Origin: Corallibacter vietnamensis
Lineage (GTDB): Bacteria; Bacteroidota; Bacteroidia; Flavobacteriales; Flavobacteriaceae
NCBI RefSeq assembly: GCF_039537875.1
Contig: NZ_BAABBI010000001.1
Span: 620,001-684,000, forward strand
Reading direction: 5' to 3'
Length of the DNA: 64,000 nucleotides
Shown: positions 9,329 to 16,726 of the stretch, in pieces
Layout: every line of letters begins with the position of its first letter
Numbering within the stretch: the stretch's first letter is position 1
The notes under the pieces: generated by a model
The model's database searches: none
What the model was told of the DNA's origin: nothing
Seen by the model: the letters and a program-made list of their open reading frames with translations, nothing else
Translations under genes and position numbers: made by a program

Positions 9329-9730
9329 ATGCTTAAAGAATTTAAAGAATTTGCCATGAAGGGCAATTTGGTCGACATTGCTGTAGCATTTGTCATGGGT
9401 GCTGCATTCAACAATGTAGTAAAATCATTTACAGGAGGCATCGTTTCTCCTTTGGTAGGTTTAATTTTTAATACCGATTTTAAAGATTTAAAATGGATAG
9501 CAAAAGAAGGCACTATTAATGAAGCTGGTGAAACTGTAGGTGAAGTAGCTGTGCTTTATGGTGAATTTATTACCAATGTGCTTGACTTTGTCATTGTAGC
9601 CTTTGTTATGTTTATGCTTATTAAAGGTATTAACAGTTTAAAGAAAAAAGAAGAGCCTGCTCCAGCTGCTCCAGCAGGACCATCAGACAACGATTTACTA
9701 ACTGAAATTAGAGATTTATTAAAAAAATAA
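9329..9730 (+). CDS. mscL: Large-conductance mechanosensitive channel MscL
   Basis: This 133-residue inner-membrane channel releases solutes on hypo-osmotic shock. The N-terminal amphipathic helix MLKEFKEFAMKGNLVDIAVAF precedes TM1 (about residues 15-45, with the glycine-rich gate face GAAFNNVVKSF). A periplasmic loop and TM2 (about 78-100) follow, then a Lys/Glu cluster, an Ala/Pro-rich linker and a short C-terminal helix (LLTEIRDLLKK). Length and architecture are typical. An intrinsic terminator follows at 9769-9805. Confidence 0.95.
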   Translation: MLKEFKEFAMKGNLVDIAVAFVMGAAFNNVVKSFTGGIVSPLVGLIFNTDFKDLKWIAKEGTINEAGETVGEVAVLYGEFITNVLDFVIVAFVMFMLIKGINSLKKKEEPAPAAPAGPSDNDLLTEIRDLLKK

Positions 9731-9768
9731 CTGTTTGTTAAAAATATAACAATCTATAATTTCTTGTT

Positions 9769-9805
9769 AAAAAGCCTTTGTATTCATAAAAACAAAGGCT
9801 TTTTT
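9769..9805 (+). terminator. Intrinsic terminator after mscL
   Basis: AAAAGCCTTTG (ending 9780) pairs with CAAAGGCTTTT (from 9793) around a 12-nt A/T-rich loop, and ends in a run of T. It lies 40 bp after the mscL stop. Confidence 0.85.
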
Positions 9806-9829
9806 AATTTATAAAAAAGAATTAATAGT

Positions 9830-9837
9830 TAGCTTTG
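9830..9837 (+). promoter_or_regulatory. Candidate Bacteroidota -7 element (TAGCTTTG) upstream of asd
   Basis: TAGCTTTG matches the Bacteroidota TAnnTTTG -7 consensus and sits 30 bp before the asd start, just after the mscL terminator. No clear TTTG is seen at -33, so this rests on one element plus position. Confidence 0.4.
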
Positions 9838-9866
9838 TTAAACATAATTAAATCAAAAAAGAAGCC

Positions 9867-10856
9867 ATGAAAATAGCTGTAGTTGGTGCCACTGGAATGG
9901 TAGGCGAAGTCATGTTAAATGTATTAAAAGAACGTAATTTTCCTGTTACGGAATTAATTCCTGTTGCATCAGAAAAATCTGTTGGTAAAACCATTGCGTT
10001 TAGCGGTAAAGACTACACCGTTGTTTCTCTAGCAACCGCTGTTTCTTTAAGGCCAGATATTGCTCTATTTTCAGCAGGAGGAAACACATCATTAGAATGG
10101 GCTCCTAAATTTGCTGAAATAGGCACTACTGTTATTGACAATTCATCTGCTTGGCGAATGGATCAAACAAAAAAACTTATTGTTCCTGAAATAAACGCAA
10201 GTCAGTTATCAAAAAATGATAAAATTATAGCAAACCCTAATTGCTCTACCATACAAATGGTTATGGCATTAGCACCTCTTCATAAACACTACAAAATAAA
10301 ACGTATCGTTGTCTCAACATATCAATCTATATCTGGCACTGGAGTCAAAGCAGTAAAGCAACTAGAAAACGAATTAGCAGGTATAAAAGGAGAAATGGCT
10401 TATCCATACCCTATTCATCAAAATGCTTTACCACATTGCGATGTTTTTGAAGAAAATGGTTATACCAAAGAAGAAATGAAATTAGTTCGTGAAACTCAAA
10501 AAATTCTTGATGACAAAACAATAGCGGTAACAGCAACAGCTGTAAGAATACCTACAGCTGGTGGACACAGTGAATCTGTAAATGTTGCCTTTGAAAAGGA
10601 TTTTGACCTTACTGAAATACGCAACATTTTAAGCAACACTCCTGGTGTAACTGTACAAGATAACCTCAATGAAAACTCATATCCAATGCCTATTTATGCC
10701 AATGGTAAAGATGATGTTTTTGTTGGTAGAATTCGTAGAGATGAGTCACAACCTAACACCTTAAATATGTGGATTGTAGCTGATAATTTAAGGAAAGGTG
10801 CAGCAACAAACACCGTACAAATAGCCGAATACTTGGTTGAAAACAGCCTTTTATAA
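9867..10856 (+). CDS. asd: Aspartate-semialdehyde dehydrogenase
   Basis: This 329-residue enzyme reduces aspartyl-phosphate to aspartate semialdehyde with NADPH, the branch point to lysine/diaminopimelate, threonine and methionine. The Rossmann motif GATGMVGEVML is at the N-terminus, the catalytic cysteine is Cys126 in NPNCSTIQM, and the active-site histidine is His234 in TAGGHSES. Full length, with the C-terminal NTVQIAEYL helix typical of the family. It appears monocistronic, between the mscL terminator and the cytochrome lipoprotein gene. Confidence 0.97.
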   Translation: MKIAVVGATGMVGEVMLNVLKERNFPVTELIPVASEKSVGKTIAFSGKDYTVVSLATAVSLRPDIALFSAGGNTSLEWAPKFAEIGTTVIDNSSAWRMDQTKKLIVPEINASQLSKNDKIIANPNCSTIQMVMALAPLHKHYKIKRIVVSTYQSISGTGVKAVKQLENELAGIKGEMAYPYPIHQNALPHCDVFEENGYTKEEMKLVRETQKILDDKTIAVTATAVRIPTAGGHSESVNVAFEKDFDLTEIRNILSNTPGVTVQDNLNENSYPMPIYANGKDDVFVGRIRRDESQPNTLNMWIVADNLRKGAATNTVQIAEYLVENSLL

Positions 10857-10935
10857 AGCCATAACCGTATAAATCAACAAATTATAACGTTCTTGTGTTT
10901 TTTTTCGTAAATTGGTGTGCTTTTAACACAAGTTT

Positions 10936-12042
10936 ATGACAAAAAACTACTTAACTGTTATTTTTATTATTGTTTTCGGAATGTGCATATGCTCGTGTTC
11001 TTCCGATGACAACTACATACCTTTTACTAATCCAGAGGGTGAAAATAACACACAAGAGTCTCCTGTAAATTTTAATATAAATGAGGTTCCTTACGCAAAC
11101 CTTTCTGATTATAATTTTTTTGAAGGCGATTTAAAAGACCTAAATCCTGTATATGGTGTTTTACCTTATGACTTAAACTCTCATTTATTTACAGATTATG
11201 CAAAAAAGAAACGTTTTGTATGGATGCCAAAAAACACAAGTGCACAATATATAAACGATTATAGCTCGCTTAACTTTCCTGATGGTGCTGTTTTAATTAA
11301 AAATTTTTACTACGATAACGTACAGCCTCAAAACACAACTAAAATCATAGAAACTAGACTTATGATTAAAAAAGCTGATGGTTGGATTTTTGCAAATTAT
11401 ATATGGAATAACGACCAAACAGAAGCAACTTTTAATCTTGACGGGGCAATAACAAATGTAACATGGACTCAAAATGGTGAAACCAAAAACGTCGCATATC
11501 ACATACCACCCGAAAGCGAATGCTTTACTTGCCATAAAATAAACGCTGAACCTATGCCTATTGGCCCTAAACCACAAAATTTAAATAAAAGTATCACTTA
11601 CGCTGAAGGCACATTAAATCAATTAGAAAAATGGCAACAATACGGATACCTTGAGCAAAACATTCCTTATACAATAAACTCTACAGTAAACTGGGAAGAC
11701 ACAACGCAACCCATTGATTTAAGAATGCGATCTTATGTTGATATTAATTGTGCACATTGTCACTCTGATTACGCACACTGTAATTACAGGCCTATGAGGT
11801 TTCCATTCCATGAAAACAATGACGAAACAAACCTAGGTGTTTGCGTTGAGCCTGAAGAACAATTTGGAGGCCTTAACTATATCGTAGTTCCCGGTAACAT
11901 CAACAGGTCTATGCTCTATTTTAGAGTGAGCACAACCAACGACCAAAGAAAAATGCCTTTACTAGGTCGGACGCTAGTTCAGGAAGAAGCTATAGCTATG
12001 ATTGAGGAATGGATAAATTCAATATCAACAACATGTCAATAA
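10936..12042 (+). CDS. Diheme c-type cytochrome lipoprotein (SO2930-like family)
   Basis: This 368-residue protein has a lipoprotein signal peptide, with several cysteines near the end of the hydrophobic core (CICSCSSDD; Cys21 the best lipobox candidate). It has two CxxCH heme-attachment motifs: CFTCH at 196-200 and CAHCH at 272-276. The flanking text (EPMPIGPKPQNLNK and HCNYRPMRF) matches the family called SO2930-like diheme cytochromes. It should sit on the periplasmic or outer membrane and transfer electrons; the partner is unknown. The next gene, an exported FG-GAP/UnbV protein, begins 25 bp downstream, suggesting one operon. Confidence 0.87.
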   Translation: MTKNYLTVIFIIVFGMCICSCSSDDNYIPFTNPEGENNTQESPVNFNINEVPYANLSDYNFFEGDLKDLNPVYGVLPYDLNSHLFTDYAKKKRFVWMPKNTSAQYINDYSSLNFPDGAVLIKNFYYDNVQPQNTTKIIETRLMIKKADGWIFANYIWNNDQTEATFNLDGAITNVTWTQNGETKNVAYHIPPESECFTCHKINAEPMPIGPKPQNLNKSITYAEGTLNQLEKWQQYGYLEQNIPYTINSTVNWEDTTQPIDLRMRSYVDINCAHCHSDYAHCNYRPMRFPFHENNDETNLGVCVEPEEQFGGLNYIVVPGNINRSMLYFRVSTTNDQRKMPLLGRTLVQEEAIAMIEEWINSISTTCQ

Positions 12043-12067
12043 ACTATTTTAACCCTCACTATAAATT

Positions 12068-14107
12068 ATGAAAAAAATCACGTTATTATTCGCAAGCGTC
12101 TTTTACAGCCTGCTTTTTTACGCACAAGATGACTGTAATTCAGCCATTGCAGTTACCGCAGGCACACACACGGTAACTCAAATAAACGGAACTCAAGGCA
12201 CATCTATTATTTGCGCCGGAACGGGTAATGGATCTAGGGCAGAATGGTATACTTTTACACCAACAATTGACGCTAATGTAACTGTATCAACCAGTTTAGC
12301 TCAAAACTCTGGAGGCGATACAAGAATTCAAATATATGAAGGCGCATGTAACTCCTTGAATTGTGTTGGCGGAGATGATGATAATGGCAACGTCTACCTT
12401 TCTATAGCAAGTTTTAACGCTACTGCCAATACCACGTATTATATCGCATTTGACAATAGGTGGAGCTCTAGTGGCTTTGACTTTGAAATAACATTAGATG
12501 ACCCTCTTCCGCCACCTCCTTTTTCTTTTTCAGGACAAACACTAGCAACCACAGGCTCAACAATGGGTATTGTTGACATGAACGGTGATTTTTTAGATGA
12601 TATCATTGCTATCCCTGGATCAGGTGGTGTTTATAATCTAAATATTTATTATCAACAAATCAATGGAACATTTGTTAGCGAAAGCTATACTCCTCAAGCT
12701 AGTAGATCTCCTACATGGAGTTTAGCAGTTGGAGACATTGATGCTAACGGCTATAACGATTTAATATTTGGAAACAGCTCTGGATGCAATATAATTAAAG
12801 CCAACCATAATGGCTCAGCCTATACAACCGTATATGATAATGGTGGTGTTTTTACACAACGTACAAATTTTGTAGACATAAATAATGATGGCCATTTAGA
12901 TGTTTTTGTTTGCCATGATGTAGACCCAAGTGTTTATTATTTAAATGACGGTAACGGCAACTTAACATTTTATAGATCTCCAGAAATAGGCACATCAAAC
13001 AGCTCTCCTTACCAATTAGGGGCTTACTATTCTGGTGGAAATTATGGGTCTATATGGATTGATTATGATAATGATAGAAACCTAGATATGTTTATGGCTA
13101 AATGCGGTGGCGCATACCCAAGATATGTTAATCAAATGCACAGGAATACAGGAACAGATTATGTTGAAAATGCTAGTGATATTGGTTTAGCTGATGGAGA
13201 TCAAACGTGGTCTGCTGCTTGGGGAGATTTTGATAATGACGGTGATTTAGATGTTTTTGTTGGCGCTAGTTCGGGACCTCATGTACTTAAAGCAAATAAC
13301 GGAGCTCCAAATTACACATTTACAGACATAACTTCTAGCTCTGGTGTAAGCGCCTTAACTACAACATCTAGAGAACATGTTACTTATGACTTAGATAATG
13401 ATGGCTACCTAGATATCATTTCAGGAAACAATGTGTTAAGAAATAATGGAGACATGACCTTTACACCATATTTAGATGTATTTTCTGGTAGTGGCGCTTT
13501 TGGAGATTTGAATAATGATGGTTTTATTGATGCGTATAGAGGATCTTCAGTTTATCTAAATGATGGAAACAACAATAACTGGATAAAAGTTACTGTAGAA
13601 GGAGGTGCTACAACTGGTATGAGTAATAGAAATGGAATTGGTGCTAGAATTGAACTTCACACACCTTCAGGGGTACAAATTAGAGACATTAGAAGTGGAG
13701 AAGGTTTTGAGTTTATGAATACTTTAAATGCTCATTTTGGTTTAGGCACAGAAACACAAATTGACAATATTATCATTTATTGGCCTTCAGGAATTATTGA
13801 TAATGTATATAGCCCATCAATTAATCAAACTATTAAAGTAAACGAAGGTGAAACTCTCACGGTTCAAGACGAAACATTAAGCAACCTTACTATTTATCCT
13901 AATCCTGTAAAAGACGTAATTAACCTTCAAAGTAATGAAAACTTAACAAGCAGAATTGCTACTGTTTTTGATATAAACGGTAAAAAAGTACTTAACCAAA
14001 GATTACAAGACAACACGATAAATGTTTCTAAACTTCAAAGTGGTTTTTACATCTTAAGACTAGAAAGTCAAGGCAAAGTAGTAAACAGAAAATTTATAAA
14101 AGAATAA
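12068..14107 (+). CDS. Exported FG-GAP/VCBS-repeat protein with ASPIC/UnbV domain and T9SS type A tail
   Basis: This 679-residue secreted protein starts with a signal peptide (residues 1-19, ending FYAQ). A ~120-residue beta-sandwich follows (DDCNSAIAV...FEITLDD). Then comes a beta-propeller of FG-GAP/VCBS repeats with many calcium-loop-like motifs (DMNGDFLDD, DIDANGYND, DINNDGHLD, DFDNDGDLD, DLDNDGYLD). An ASPIC/UnbV domain (about 510-600: WIKVTVEGG, NGIGARIEL, IIIYWPSG) follows, and finally a T9SS type A sorting domain beginning LTIYPNPVKDVINL and ending KFIKE. It is probably attached to or released from the cell surface via T9SS. It follows a diheme cytochrome by 25 bp. The enzymatic role, if any, is unknown. 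Confidence 0.9.
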   Translation: MKKITLLFASVFYSLLFYAQDDCNSAIAVTAGTHTVTQINGTQGTSIICAGTGNGSRAEWYTFTPTIDANVTVSTSLAQNSGGDTRIQIYEGACNSLNCVGGDDDNGNVYLSIASFNATANTTYYIAFDNRWSSSGFDFEITLDDPLPPPPFSFSGQTLATTGSTMGIVDMNGDFLDDIIAIPGSGGVYNLNIYYQQINGTFVSESYTPQASRSPTWSLAVGDIDANGYNDLIFGNSSGCNIIKANHNGSAYTTVYDNGGVFTQRTNFVDINNDGHLDVFVCHDVDPSVYYLNDGNGNLTFYRSPEIGTSNSSPYQLGAYYSGGNYGSIWIDYDNDRNLDMFMAKCGGAYPRYVNQMHRNTGTDYVENASDIGLADGDQTWSAAWGDFDNDGDLDVFVGASSGPHVLKANNGAPNYTFTDITSSSGVSALTTTSREHVTYDLDNDGYLDIISGNNVLRNNGDMTFTPYLDVFSGSGAFGDLNNDGFIDAYRGSSVYLNDGNNNNWIKVTVEGGATTGMSNRNGIGARIELHTPSGVQIRDIRSGEGFEFMNTLNAHFGLGTETQIDNIIIYWPSGIIDNVYSPSINQTIKVNEGETLTVQDETLSNLTIYPNPVKDVINLQSNENLTSRIATVFDINGKKVLNQRLQDNTINVSKLQSGFYILRLESQGKVVNRKFIKE

Positions 14108-14130
14108 TCTATTCTTAAATATAAAAACTT

Positions 14131-14163
14131 AAAAACCGCCACATCTGTGAGCGGTTTTTTTTG
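14131..14163 (+). terminator. Intrinsic terminator after the UnbV-domain gene
   Basis: ACCGC (14135-14139) pairs with GCGGT (14151-14155), with an additional inner CACA/TGTG helix, flanked by A-run and T-run. It ends the cytochrome-UnbV unit 24 bp after the stop. Confidence 0.85.
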
Positions 14164-14165
14164 TA

Positions 14166-14173
14166 TACTTTTG
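14166..14173 (+). promoter_or_regulatory. Candidate -7 element (TACTTTTG) directly before the ABC ATPase gene
   Basis: TACTTTTG fits TAnnTTTG and ends 4 bp before the ATG at 14178. If used, transcription would start at or within a few bases of the start codon, giving a nearly leaderless mRNA. No clear -33 TTTG at proper distance. Confidence 0.35.
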
Positions 14174-14177
14174 CAGT

Positions 14178-15101
14178 ATGCTTCAAGTAAAAAACATCTA
14201 TTTTTCCTATAAAGACACCCCTGTTTTAAAGAATATCAATTTCTCTATAAAACAAGGAGAACACTTATCTATAATTGGTGAAAGTGGTTCTGGAAAAAGC
14301 ACGTTACTAAAATTAATTCATGGTGAATATGATTTGCTTAAAGGGGATATTCTCTGGAAAGATCAAGAAATTCTAGGACCTAAATATAATTTGGTAATTG
14401 GCTACGACTTTATGAAATATGTTGCTCAAGAATTTGAGTTAATGCCTTTTATATCGGTTGAAGAAAATATTGGGAAGTTTCTTTCTAATTTTTATCCTAA
14501 TAAAAAAAGAAAACGTATTAAAGAGTTACTTGATGTTGTTGAACTTAATGCTTTTTCAAAAACTAAAGTAAAAGATTTGAGCGGTGGACAAAAACAACGA
14601 GTTGCACTTGCTAGAGCTTTAGCTAAAGAGCCTGAAATTATTTTAATGGATGAGCCTTTTAGTCATATTGACAGCTTTAAAAAACAATCGTTAAGGCGTC
14701 GCTTGTTTAACTATTTAAAAGAAAAAAAAATCTCATGTATTGTTGCAACTCATGACAAAGAAGATGTACTTGGTTATGCAGATACAATGCTGGTTTTATC
14801 TGATACTAAAGTGCTTGCTTACAACACGCCACAAACATTATATAATAAACCCAACAATGCTTTGATTGCTTCTTTTTTTAATGAATACAACATTATAAAC
14901 AACACCATTGTTTATGCTAATGAGCTTATAATTACTGAAGAAAAATCAGATATAATAGCTATTGTTACACAAAGCTATTTTAAAGGGTATTACTACCTTA
15001 TTGAAGCTAAAATTAATAATGATATTATTTTTTTTGAGGCTAAATCTTCAATAAAAAAAGGAGCTGAAATTGCTCTTAAAATTATAAAAAATACATTATA
15101 G
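14178..15101 (+). CDS. ABC transporter ATP-binding protein without adjacent permease
   Basis: This 307-residue ABC ATPase has Walker A GESGSGKST (34-42), the signature LSGGQKQRVALARALA, Walker B IILMDEPFSHID and an H-loop ATHDKED. The last ~80 residues look like a small beta domain (VTQSYFKGYYYLIEA...EIALKII), similar to the TOBE domain of PotA/ModC-type importers. No permease or binding protein lies nearby, so the transported substrate is unknown and it could have a non-transport role. Its 3' end overlaps the convergent Gre-like gene by 6 bp. A T-tailed hairpin lies immediately upstream. Confidence 0.88.
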   Translation: MLQVKNIYFSYKDTPVLKNINFSIKQGEHLSIIGESGSGKSTLLKLIHGEYDLLKGDILWKDQEILGPKYNLVIGYDFMKYVAQEFELMPFISVEENIGKFLSNFYPNKKRKRIKELLDVVELNAFSKTKVKDLSGGQKQRVALARALAKEPEIILMDEPFSHIDSFKKQSLRRRLFNYLKEKKISCIVATHDKEDVLGYADTMLVLSDTKVLAYNTPQTLYNKPNNALIASFFNEYNIINNTIVYANELIITEEKSDIIAIVTQSYFKGYYYLIEAKINNDIIFFEAKSSIKKGAEIALKIIKNTL

Positions 15102-15545
15102 TACTTGGTCTATTTCTATTTTTTGATTGTTAAAAACTATTATATCTCCTTCTGTTTTTCCCATTAAAAGTTTTCCAATAGGCGTTGTTGGTGATATTGC
15201 ATAAAAATTATTAGTTTCGGTTGTTAGTTTTCCTATACTGATTGCTATAAAATAATGGTTTTGTGACGTGAAAACCACACTTCCTAGCCCTATTATTTTG
15301 GAATGACTAGAAGCATCTATTTTGTATAATACGTGCTTAAGATTTTCTGTATTGGCTAACTGATTTCCTGCTTTTTCACGTTCTAATTGTAACATGGCTC
15401 TGCCTGTTTCGTGTTTGTCTCCAGCACTACTTTTGGTTTCAGACAGCAATGCTTCTTGAATGCCTTTAATAACATTAAGTATTGTTGCTATTTGTGATTC
15501 TACAACTTCTAAACTCTTAATATGTAATGTTTGTTTTACTGTCAT
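15096..15545 (-). CDS. GreA/GreB-type transcription elongation factor family protein
   Basis: This 149-residue protein has an N-terminal helical hairpin with an acidic/polar tip (SSAGDKHETGRAML). Its C-terminal FKBP-like Gre domain ends in ISPTTPIGKLLMGKTEGD, close to the GreA signature 'ISPxSPIGxALLGkxxGD'. Gre factors rescue backtracked RNA polymerase by stimulating transcript cleavage. It is divergent from canonical GreA, so it could instead be an RNA-polymerase secondary-channel regulator without cleavage activity. Its ATG overlaps the stop of the upstream FAD oxidoreductase (ATGA, 4 bp), showing cotranslation. Confidence 0.8.
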   Translation of the reverse strand: MTVKQTLHIKSLEVVESQIATILNVIKGIQEALLSETKSSAGDKHETGRAMLQLEREKAGNQLANTENLKHVLYKIDASSHSKIIGLGSVVFTSQNHYFIAISIGKLTTETNNFYAISPTTPIGKLLMGKTEGDIIVFNNQKIEIDQVL

Positions 15546-16660
15546 TCTAACAATGCGGTCATTTCATTACCAATTAAACTACCAATAGCTACACCCATAC
15601 CTCCTAATCTAACACCACAAAAAACATTATCGCTGACTTGTTTAACAATTGTTCTTTTAGAACAACCAACTCCCATAATACCGCTCCATCTATGATCAAT
15701 CTCAAATGAAACATCTGGTAAAATGGTGTTTTTAAGTAACATTTCTAAATGATTTTGAATAAGATCAGTTTGTCCAAACTCAGTTGTTTCTTCAGTTTTA
15801 AAATCTAAATTTCGCCCTCCGCCAAATAAAACTCTATCATTAATGTTTCTAAAATAATAATACCCTTTGTCTAAATGAAAAGTTCCTTTTATGTGTAAGT
15901 GATCTATAGGTTTTGTAATTAAAACTTGAGCTCTGGCTGGTTTTACAGGCTCGTTAAGTAACTGTGAAGCAAAACCATTTGTTGCTATAAATAGCTTTGA
16001 TGTTTTAAAATCGAAATAATTAGTCTCTATCTGAACACTATTAGTTACGTCGCTAAAGCGTTTTACTGTTATGTTATTTAAGATTTTTACACCTAAAGTT
16101 TGTGCCTTAATAATTAAGGCATTCATCATTTCTCCCGTATCTAATTGCCCTTCAAAAGGTGTGAATACATACTTATTTTGAATATTTTTAAAACCAAACT
16201 TATTGGCGTTTAAATAAAAAGTATCTCGTTTAAAAATTGGATACAAAAGCTTATTAATATTCTCTATTTGAGATATGCATTCATTAAAAAAAGTATTGTC
16301 AGTATCTGAAAACAATTCATAACCACCATTTTGATGATATGATATTGTTTTGTCTCCTAAATTCTCTCTTAAAAGTTTTAAGCCTTGTATTCGTTTACTA
16401 ACAAGTGTTTTAACCTCTTCTTCAGAATGCGATTTTAAATCGTCTAATATTTCACTTAAGCTACCAAAACAAGCAAAACCTGCGTTTTTAGTACTAGCTC
16501 CATGAGGAAAAACACCTTTTTCTAAAACCACAATTTTAGACTTTGGAAAACGCTTTTTTAAACTAATAGCACAGTTTAAACCTACAATACCACTACCTAT
16601 AACCGTATAGTCAATATCAGTAAGCCACGATTTTATTTCCCAATAAGATACATTTATCAT
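15542..16660 (-). CDS. FAD-dependent oxidoreductase (DAO/DadA superfamily)
   Basis: This 372-residue flavoprotein has an N-terminal Rossmann FAD-binding motif, TVIGSGIVGLNCAISL, at about residues 19-34, then LEKG and the motif ASTKNAGFACFGS. The C-terminal half includes DHRWSGIMGVG and GVRLGGMGVAIGS, as in DAO-family amine/amino-acid oxidases. No signal peptide; cytosolic or membrane-peripheral. The amine substrate cannot be told from sequence. It overlaps the downstream Gre-like gene by 4 bp; a terminator hairpin for the next gene lies just upstream. Confidence 0.87.
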   Translation of the reverse strand: MINVSYWEIKSWLTDIDYTVIGSGIVGLNCAISLKKRFPKSKIVVLEKGVFPHGASTKNAGFACFGSLSEILDDLKSHSEEEVKTLVSKRIQGLKLLRENLGDKTISYHQNGGYELFSDTDNTFFNECISQIENINKLLYPIFKRDTFYLNANKFGFKNIQNKYVFTPFEGQLDTGEMMNALIIKAQTLGVKILNNITVKRFSDVTNSVQIETNYFDFKTSKLFIATNGFASQLLNEPVKPARAQVLITKPIDHLHIKGTFHLDKGYYYFRNINDRVLFGGGRNLDFKTEETTEFGQTDLIQNHLEMLLKNTILPDVSFEIDHRWSGIMGVGCSKRTIVKQVSDNVFCGVRLGGMGVAIGSLIGNEMTALLE

Positions 16661-16677
16661 GTTTTAAATTTAAAAAA

Positions 16678-16703
16678 GAAAAGCTCCTTAATAGGAGCTT
16701 TTC
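16678..16703 (-). terminator. Terminator of the T9SS metalloprotease gene
   Basis: GAAAAGCTCCT and AGGAGCTTTTC form a perfect 11-bp stem with a 4-nt loop, followed on the minus strand by a run of T. It lies 23 bp beyond the stop of the metalloprotease gene. Confidence 0.88.
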
Positions 16704-16726
16704 TTAAGTTTGTTTCTCTGAAAAAA

